A stretch of DNA of 64,000 nt, taken from contig BJKQ01000003.1 in NCBI GenBank assembly GCA_006538405.1, positions 1,984,001-2,048,000 on the forward strand. The letters run 5' to 3'. Positions 57,744 through 64,000 of the stretch are shown piece after piece (position 1 is the stretch's first letter; the number at the start of each line of letters is the position of its first letter). The notes below the pieces were generated by a model. It searched no databases. It was not told the origin of the DNA and saw nothing but the letters and a program-made list of their open reading frames with translations. The DNA is from Hansfordia pulvinata (Eukaryota > Ascomycota > Sordariomycetes > Xylariales). Position numbers and translations under genes: made by a program.

Positions 57744-60242
57744 ATGGGCGACGCGGGGATGGACGGCGCGTCGTCGCCTCCGTTGCCGCCTCCCTCTCCT
57801 CCCTCTCCCCGTCCCCCGGGCTGGGGGAACTTCCGGGTCCTCATCGCCGGCGGCAGCGTCACCGGCCTGGCGCTGGCCCTCATGCTTGACCAGGCGGGCG
57901 TCGACTTCGCCGTCCTCGAGGCCCGCGACGCCATCGCGCCCCAGGTCGGCGCCGGCGTCGCCCTCCACGCCAACGGCTTCCGCATCGCCGACCAGCTCGG
58001 CCTCTACGACGACCTCGTCCGCGCCGCCGCCGGCGCCGGCCGCACGCCCCTCGACTACTCAAACAACTGGTGGCCTGACGGCTCCCTCCACAGCCGCCAG
58101 GACGGCTTCTCCGCCCTGTTCCGCCAGGCCACCGGCTACCCCATGCTGGTCCTCGACCGGCAGCAGCTGCTCCGCATACTGCACGACAAAAACTCCCAGC
58201 GGCATGCCAAGGTCCACACGGGCGCCCGCATCCAGTCCGTGTCCCAGGACCGGGACGGCGTCTCGGTCGCCACCGCCGACGGCAGGGTCTTCCGAGGCCA
58301 CATGCTCGTCGGAGCCGACGGCGTCCACAGCACCGTGCGGCAGGAGATGTGGCGCATCGGGCGAGAGACTGCCCCGGGCTCCTTCACGGGGAACGAGATC
58401 AACGGTGAGGACAGGGACTGCGCCCTCACACCCTCGCCAAAGACCGTCAAAAAGCGTCGTCAATGCTGATGAGTTTTGCAATAACAGACATAAAGTGCAG
58501 CTGGGTGACCATGTTCGGGATCGCCACCATGCCCGAGGGCTCGATCGAGCCGGGCGGTGTCAACACGACCTTCCGCCACCGCTCTTCGCTCGGCATCATG
58601 GCCGGCGGGGACCGCCGCTGCTATTTCTTCATGAACCAGGCCCTGCCCCGCGAGCTGAGGGGCAAAGACATCCCCAGGTTCACCGACGAGGACTGCGAGC
58701 GCATGGCGAGGGAGCGCGGCGAAGAGGTCATCCAACGGGACGTCAAGTTCAAACACCTCTACGAGGCTCGCACCCGCGCCGTCCTCGTGCCACTGCAGGA
58801 GTATGTCATGGACAAGTGGCACTTTGGAAGAATCTTGACAATAGGCGACTCAGCCCACAAAGTAAGCCCCCGCCAGCTACAAGCGCCCGGCCACCATCGC
58901 TCCGTCGATGCTGACACTGACACTGCTGCAGCTCCATCCCGTCACGGGCCAAGGCGCTATGCTCGCCTTCGAGGACGCCGCCACGCTCGTCAACCTGCTC
59001 ACTGCGGGCCTCGCGCAGTCTCCTTCAGGCTCCTTGAGCCAGGGCGAGCTTGATGCGGTTTTCTCGCAGACTCAGCAGCGCCAGAAGGCGAGGAGCGAGA
59101 AGCTCGTCGCCGAGTCCTTCATGGCCCAGAAGATGCAGGCCTGGTACAGCCCCCTGTTCAAGTTGGCTGCGACGCTTATCATGCCCAGCCTGGGCTTCGA
59201 CGTGGTTCTCAACCTGTTCCTCGAAGGCGCGCGCCACGCCACCTCGCTGAAAGGCCCTCACTTCCGAGCGCCCCCGCGCCGTGGCCCGGCTCTCGTTGGC
59301 TTTGACGACGAGCACCCCGAGCCACAATCTGCTCTCCGGTCGACAGTGATGAGCATGGTGTTTCTTATGCTGTGGGCTCTTTCCATGTGCTCAGTTCTGC
59401 GTTGGTGGTGGCCGTCGCCTGGGCTAGAAAGCACCAACGCCGAGCAATTACAGCTGTCGAGCTGCCTATTCCGACTCAACACGACTGGGGCACTTGCCCT
59501 AATTTTGGCCGAGGGCTGGCGACGCTCCAACAAACTTTTGCCGACATATTGGCCTGTGATCTGGGGCATGATGGCCCACATTCTGGGCTTTGAAACTATC
59601 ATCCCGTTTTACTGCTTTCTGAACATGCTGCAGTACTCGAGCAGAGGGCGGATGCAATACGTGGTCACGCACCGAGTCATGCCCCCCGCGGCGGCAAAGT
59701 ACGCTTTCCCCATCGAGGGTCTCCTCTATACGCTTCCCGCCGTTCTGGCCCTGTTTCAGCACCGAGGTGAGCTTGATATTGCGGGGGTTTCTATACGCGA
59801 CATCCTGGACTTGCCTCTGGCAGCCATTGTTGCTATTTCAACACTCGCAGCTTCTTTGCTGTCAAGCGAAAGCGACGGGATCTTGGGTACGAAGTACTTG
59901 AGATATTTGGAGGGAGGATATGGCGGACTTGTCATTGTCCTTGCTTCCTGTCACCTGTGGTTTGCAGGCTGGAGTCCGGAGGCACTCTTGGCAGACACCC
60001 CGACGACTGCGGCCTATGCCGCTCTGCTGGTGTGGCTGGTTTTCGTTGTTTGCGAAGTCAGCCACTACCGAGGCCTACAGGCCCGAGCCGGCCTGCTCAT
60101 GGCTGCCGTGCCGATTTTGTTTCTTTGCGTTGGACCCGGAGCGGCGGCTTTATCGGTATGGTGGTGGAGAGAGAGGACGATCAGCCAAGAGACGAGGCGT
60201 GGGGTGGCCGTCGAGCCGGTATTCGAGAGGAAGAAGCCCTAG
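57744..60242 (+). CDS. FAD-dependent monooxygenase fused to a multi-pass membrane domain
   Basis: Predicted flavoprotein hydroxylase or epoxidase of the PaxM/aromatic-hydroxylase type (FAD_binding_3-like), acting on an unknown, probably hydrophobic substrate. Exons 57744-58404, 58488-58861 and 58932-60242 give 781 residues with no frame break. After a Pro-rich start, the dinucleotide-binding strand is VLIAGGSVTGLALALMLDQA (32-51). The DG motif is LVGADGVHSTVR, and the GD motif TIGDSAHKLHPVTGQGA spans the second intron, so all three FAD landmarks are present. From about residue 482 to near the end there are several membrane helices (including LGFETIIPFYCFLNML and KYAFPIEGLLYTLPAVLALF), ending in a short charged tail. 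Ordinary PaxM-type enzymes are around 470 residues, so the C-terminal 300 residues are an added module. Related architectures occur in fungal secondary metabolism, but no synthase gene is visible nearby. Confidence 0.92.
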
Positions 60243-61363
60243 GCTGTGCCCAACATTGGCAGATCAGGACGTGTTGATGAATCAAACAATTATCACCTAT
60301 CTAAAAGAGCCCGCGATTCTAGGCATTCTAGGGAAAGGCTGCACTGCACCTGGTGCCTTCATGTACCTCAGGTAGGGATATGACGGAAAAACTTATGGAA
60401 CACCTGTTGACTCTACGGTTGTGAAAAGAAGAAGCTGCAGCCTGGCGCATGCGAGGCTGTCAACAACGAGGAAGCCGCGCAACGGCCGCCCCTGCCCCTT
60501 GTCGTAGGCGTCGCGGGCGCACAATTCTTTACCTGGCACAGGCAGGCGCGAGCGACAAGGGCTTGCTCTGCATTTTCCATCTGTTCCATGACTTCCAAAC
60601 TTCGAGTAGACGCAAGCAAGTTCACCATGATCTTCCGCCTTCACATCACAGACACCCCGTCTCTCATCGTGTCTCCCCCGCCAGCTAAGCCGAATCGTCG
60701 CCCAGCCAGAGCTGCACACGGCCTGTTCGTGGAGATGCAGACCAGTGCAGCTGCAGATGCAGATGCAACGGCAAGGCCAGGAGGGAGCGGGGCTGCCCGC
60801 CCGCTACTGTAGGCTGACCAGCATCCCGTGAGCCACATCGTCTCTGATTCGCCCTCGCCGGCCCGACCCCTCGTCGCTCAAGCCTCGTAGCTCTCGCAGG
60901 TCTTACAGCCCGCCAGCCCTCGCAAGAGCGAGCAAAAGAGCCGCGACTGCGGAGCCTGTTGCGTAGGTAAGGTACTGTTGGCTCGCTCCGCATATGCAAG
61001 CCCATTCGCTGGCCAGCGATTCGGCGAGGCCATTCAGCCGCGCCCACTTTGCACAAGGCACAGGCACATGGAGGCAGAGCCTGGTCTGCTTGCCAACCAC
61101 CCTCGGCCCCCGGGGGACGGGGCCAGAGCAACGTTGCGCCTCAAGGTTCTGACCTGCCCGCCTCAGTTTCTTCCATTGCGATACACTCTCAACACCCTAC
61201 CGCCAACAGAACACAACAAGCTCAACTCGAGTGGTTCGAGTAGACTCGAGTCTCGCGAGCGTTCCGACGGGCCTCATCATTCTGACCGGGCAATCCAACA
61301 CCGCCGACCCCGCCGACGACCCCGGCAGGCTCGCAGTGCCTCGATCATCAGACCCAGCTCGCC
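60243..61363. other. Intergenic region
   Basis: Lies between two plus-strand genes. No gene or notable repeat is supported apart from a short GCAGAT/GCAGCT-rich patch near 60738-60765. The last 150 bases before the next ATG are CG-rich leader sequence containing CTCGAG-like repeats near 61227-61255. Confidence 0.5.
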
Positions 61364-62899
61364 ATGCTTCACAACATGTCCATCCCGCGGCCTGCCGCGG
61401 CGGCTAGTCTCGCATCCCTTATTCTGTGCACCTGCCTCCATCAATTCGCCTGTGCGACCCCGGAGGTGTTGGCCGTCACGACAACTCATGGTGGCTTCTC
61501 GCCGCGCTTCTACATGTTAGACCCCGTGCGCAGGCCGGAGAAGCGCCAAGAAGGTGGCTCTTGCGCCGGCCACAACTGCGCAGAGCTTGGTGACGAATAT
61601 GCCGACGTGTGCTGCGAAAATGATCGCTACTGCTTCCTAGATCGCTCGTGGGAAGCCAAATGCTGTGCGGTAGGCAACGACTGCGAGGGAGACCAGAGCA
61701 CGAACAACCCTTGCCCTAGCATGAATTACTGCAACGCGACGATCACCGTATCAGCATCGACGACGGAGAGCGCAGGCTGCTGCCCTCGGGCCTGTGGTAC
61801 CGCATCGCAGCACTGCGCATCATCTTTCGGCGGCCACTGCTGCGACCTCAATGATCAATGCGCCAGCAACACACAGTGCCTCGTTTCACAGAGCTCGACT
61901 TCTTCAATGTCAACAGTCGTCGGCATTGTGCCAAGCGGCTGCACCGCGACAACGCAATTTCGTTGCGACGAGTCGGACATCGGCATGGGCTGTTGCGCCA
62001 TCGGGCAGTCATGTGTAGCCGGAACAAATGTTTGTGCGGGTGACCCTGCTTTGCCGACTAGCAGCGGCAGCTACACCATTGACCAGTCGGCAGGGCTCTC
62101 CGAGCCGGCACGGATTGGCGTTGGAGTCGGCGTCGCTGTTGGTGCCGCTCTAGTCATTGGCCTGCTCACATGGTTCTGCATTCGGCGAAGGCAGGCGCAT
62201 CGGCAAAGCACTCAGACAGGCAGTAACCTGGACAGCGGCGGTGGATATAACATGCATCAAAGACCCGGAGGCGGCCCAGGCATTGGCAGCCCGGGACGGG
62301 AGGGAGATATTATGTCGGAGATGAGTGGCCCGACCAGCGAAGGCGCCGTTGTGAGCAGTGCTGGTCGTTCGTATCCGCATCGGAGCGGACTTGCTAGAGA
62401 CTACTTTGGTCCAGAAGGCGTCGCAGGTCCGTTCACGGAGAACCCGGACACGCCAAGAGGGGACCTCAGCTTGCCCGATCGCGGGGTGCCGGTGATTCCC
62501 CAAGGTCCTGCCGACATAGCAGTGCCGGTCGAGATCGACTCACACATGGGCAACCAGGGCATCACTGCCGGGGCAGTCGACCCGCGGCAGCAAATGCAGG
62601 ATGCGGGAGATGAGAGGAGAGCTGATTTTGAAGGGAGCGGAACGCCAGGGCAGAACGACGAAGAGAGGGAAGGGCCGTTTGAGCTGGCGGGAAGTGAATG
62701 GCCCAGCCCATCACCTCTAAGCCCGGAAGAAGAACGGTCGATTGCCCCCAGAGACGATGACCGCAATGCGGCTTCGATGGCGGGGCGGGCCGCAGTCAGT
62801 CCGTCTCCCGAGCCAAGCGTCGCGCTATCAGTATCCCCCGAGCCGGGTCAAAGGCCGCCTCTTGGAAGAGACAGCAGTCGTCGTTCGAGAGCTCCGTGA
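61364..62899 (+). CDS. Cys-rich single-pass cell-surface protein
   Basis: Predicted type I plasma-membrane protein of 511 residues, intronless and unbroken; no named family recognised. A signal peptide lies within residues 5-32 (ending near LHQFACA). A dibasic EKRQ site near 59-62 could be cut by Kex2. Residues about 67-225 are rich in paired cysteines (SCAGHNC, DVCCENDRYC, AKCCAVGNDC, GCCPRACG, GHCCDLNDQC, GCCAIGQSC), suggesting a disulfide-bonded ectodomain. A single helix, RIGVGVGVAVGAALVIGLLT, is near 249-268, followed by the stop-transfer basic stretch CIRRRQAHR. The cytosolic tail of about 235 residues is Gly-, Pro-, Ser- and acid-rich. The architecture resembles fungal surface sensors or wall-linked proteins, but ligand and function are unknown. 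Confidence 0.85.
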   Translation: MLHNMSIPRPAAAASLASLILCTCLHQFACATPEVLAVTTTHGGFSPRFYMLDPVRRPEKRQEGGSCAGHNCAELGDEYADVCCENDRYCFLDRSWEAKCCAVGNDCEGDQSTNNPCPSMNYCNATITVSASTTESAGCCPRACGTASQHCASSFGGHCCDLNDQCASNTQCLVSQSSTSSMSTVVGIVPSGCTATTQFRCDESDIGMGCCAIGQSCVAGTNVCAGDPALPTSSGSYTIDQSAGLSEPARIGVGVGVAVGAALVIGLLTWFCIRRRQAHRQSTQTGSNLDSGGGYNMHQRPGGGPGIGSPGREGDIMSEMSGPTSEGAVVSSAGRSYPHRSGLARDYFGPEGVAGPFTENPDTPRGDLSLPDRGVPVIPQGPADIAVPVEIDSHMGNQGITAGAVDPRQQMQDAGDERRADFEGSGTPGQNDEEREGPFELAGSEWPSPSPLSPEEERSIAPRDDDRNAASMAGRAAVSPSPEPSVALSVSPEPGQRPPLGRDSSRRSRAP

Positions 62900-63331
62900 G
62901 GTGACCAATCTCATCATCGTATCAAGTCTATACCATACAGCACGAAACGACGCATCACATCAGCACGAATACCAAGATATTACCGATTTGTGTATTTCAA
63001 CTGACGCATTCAGGTACCAAAAGCGTGACCGCGCACCCAAACCATCATGAACAAAAAAAGAGAAATGGGCGCAAGAGCTCGCTTGCCCTCGCCATGGCGT
63101 GACCGTTTGCAGGGCCCGAGGAGAGAGAAATAACTACCAACAAGTGAATCATGCCGTTCTCAGCTAATCATAACTCCTTGCCTTCCTTTGAAAAAAGAAA
63201 CCGAAGCCTTCCCAAAACGCCGCAGAGAAACCGCAATATCAAACGCTTCAGATCGCGAGAGACAAATAAAGAGAATGTACGAAGGGGCCATGAGCAGCGA
63301 GTCCATTCCTGGCGCCAAGCGCGCGGCTACA
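62900..63331. other. Short convergent intergenic region
   Basis: Lies between the stop codon of the surface protein (plus) and of the SIN gene (minus). It is somewhat A-rich on the plus strand near 63040-63250. No feature is seen. Confidence 0.5.
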
Positions 63332-64000
63332 TCAGCAGACAACACCGCCAAAAGGCATGCAATGGCGCAAGTCTTGGACAAGCTGATCGACGCTGCTGTT
63401 GAGGTGACGGCCCAGGAGTTCCTGCTTCTCCTCCTGGCTGCGGGTCTCAACAAGGCTGTCAGAGCGGGAGCGTGACATGGACGAGTTGACGGAGTCACCG
63501 CCGCGGCTGCTGACGGAGAAGGCCTTGGCCAGCTTGCTGGGGCTGCGCTGCAGGAGCTCAGACATGCCAGAGTCGTGGTGGCTGGCGCTGGGGATGGAGG
63601 GCACCTCGGGCATGAGGTAGACGTAGAGGAACTCGACGAGTTTGAGCTTGACGTCGCGGCTGGTGCCGCGGGAGCGGAACAGCGACGTGATCGTCAGCAG
63701 GCCGTCGAGGTTCTCGAAGGTGCGTGTGTTGTGGGGTGCGTCCAGCAGCGCCGTTACCAGCGTCACCACGGTCGCCGACTGGATTGCCGGACAGAAGTCG
63801 GGCTCGAGCAGGTCGAGAAGAAGCTGCAGAGGTTTCTAGTCAGCCGTGGCGATCGCGGGACATCACGGTTTGAATCAATCGAGCGCACAGAGACACCAAA
63901 CCTACATTCATATACATCTCGCGGGAGAAGAGGGACTTGCTCGGGGGGTGCAGCAGCAGAGTGCCCTGGAGCAGATCGAGGGCGGACAAGATCAGCAGGT
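63332..64000 (-). CDS. cdc14: Septation initiation network protein Cdc14 (3' part, cut by window edge)
   Basis: Predicted SIN component related to fission yeast Cdc14, the partner of the Sid1 kinase that promotes septum formation; it is not the Cdc14 phosphatase. Only the C-terminal part is in the window. Exon 63906-64000 continues beyond the edge, and exon 63332-63823 ends at the stop. The intron between them is 82 bases, with a GTAGGT donor, a GCTGACT branch point and a CTGCAG acceptor. The partial protein includes LSALDLLQGTLLLHPPSKSL, LLLDLLEPDFCPAIQSATVV, ENLDGLLTITSLFRSRGTSR and VKLKLVEFLYVYLMPE, which match the armadillo-like helical family. A Ser-rich linker (SVSSRGGDSVNSSMSRSRSD) and a short final helix follow. 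No frame break is seen in the visible part. Confidence 0.88.

Overview
This is nuclear DNA of a filamentous ascomycete (Pezizomycotina, most likely Sordariomycetes). The signs are GC-rich coding sequence, short GT-AG introns of about 49 to 190 bases with CTRAC-like branch points, and fungal gene families: an ACR-2-type Zn2Cys6 regulator, a fungal Med1, a Pth11/SAT4-type membrane protein, a Cdc50 flippase subunit, a NASP-type histone chaperone and the SIN protein Cdc14. I could not settle genus or order. I see no tRNA, rRNA, CRISPR array or intact transposon.

Layout: (1) 1-8.7 kb holds no gene I can support and is dense in a short GTAC-rich motif. (2) 8.7-18.9 kb: an ATR1/AMF1-like MFS exporter (minus), an acr-2-like transcription factor (plus), and a disordered hypothetical protein (plus). 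(3) 20.5-28.5 kb: Med1 (plus), a disordered hypothetical protein with a conserved-looking C-terminus (plus), and a seven-helix rhodopsin-like integral membrane protein (minus). (4) 32.9-35.1 kb: a secreted, repetitive, low-complexity protein (plus). (5) 40.5-50.6 kb: a GT31-like glycosyltransferase (minus), a NASP/Sim3/Hif1 histone chaperone (plus), and Cdc50 (minus). (6) 53-62.9 kb: a multi-pass membrane protein, an FAD monooxygenase fused to a related-looking membrane domain, and a Cys-rich single-pass surface protein (all plus). (7) 63.3-64 kb: the 3' part of the SIN gene cdc14 (minus), cut by the window edge. Long gene-poor stretches (about 3 to 8 kb) separate these blocks.

Two features cut across the window. 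First, the 8-mer TACTCGTA / TACGAGTA occurs at least 38 times by hand count, against about 2 expected by chance, and I found none inside the coding regions called here. Second, nine of the fourteen genes carry at least one reading-frame break, eleven in total. All eleven have the sense of one missing base, and ten sit at a short mononucleotide run. Both sides of most breaks are well-conserved protein, so I read them as base-calling or assembly deletions and not as pseudogenes. Lengths and frames given for those genes assume this.
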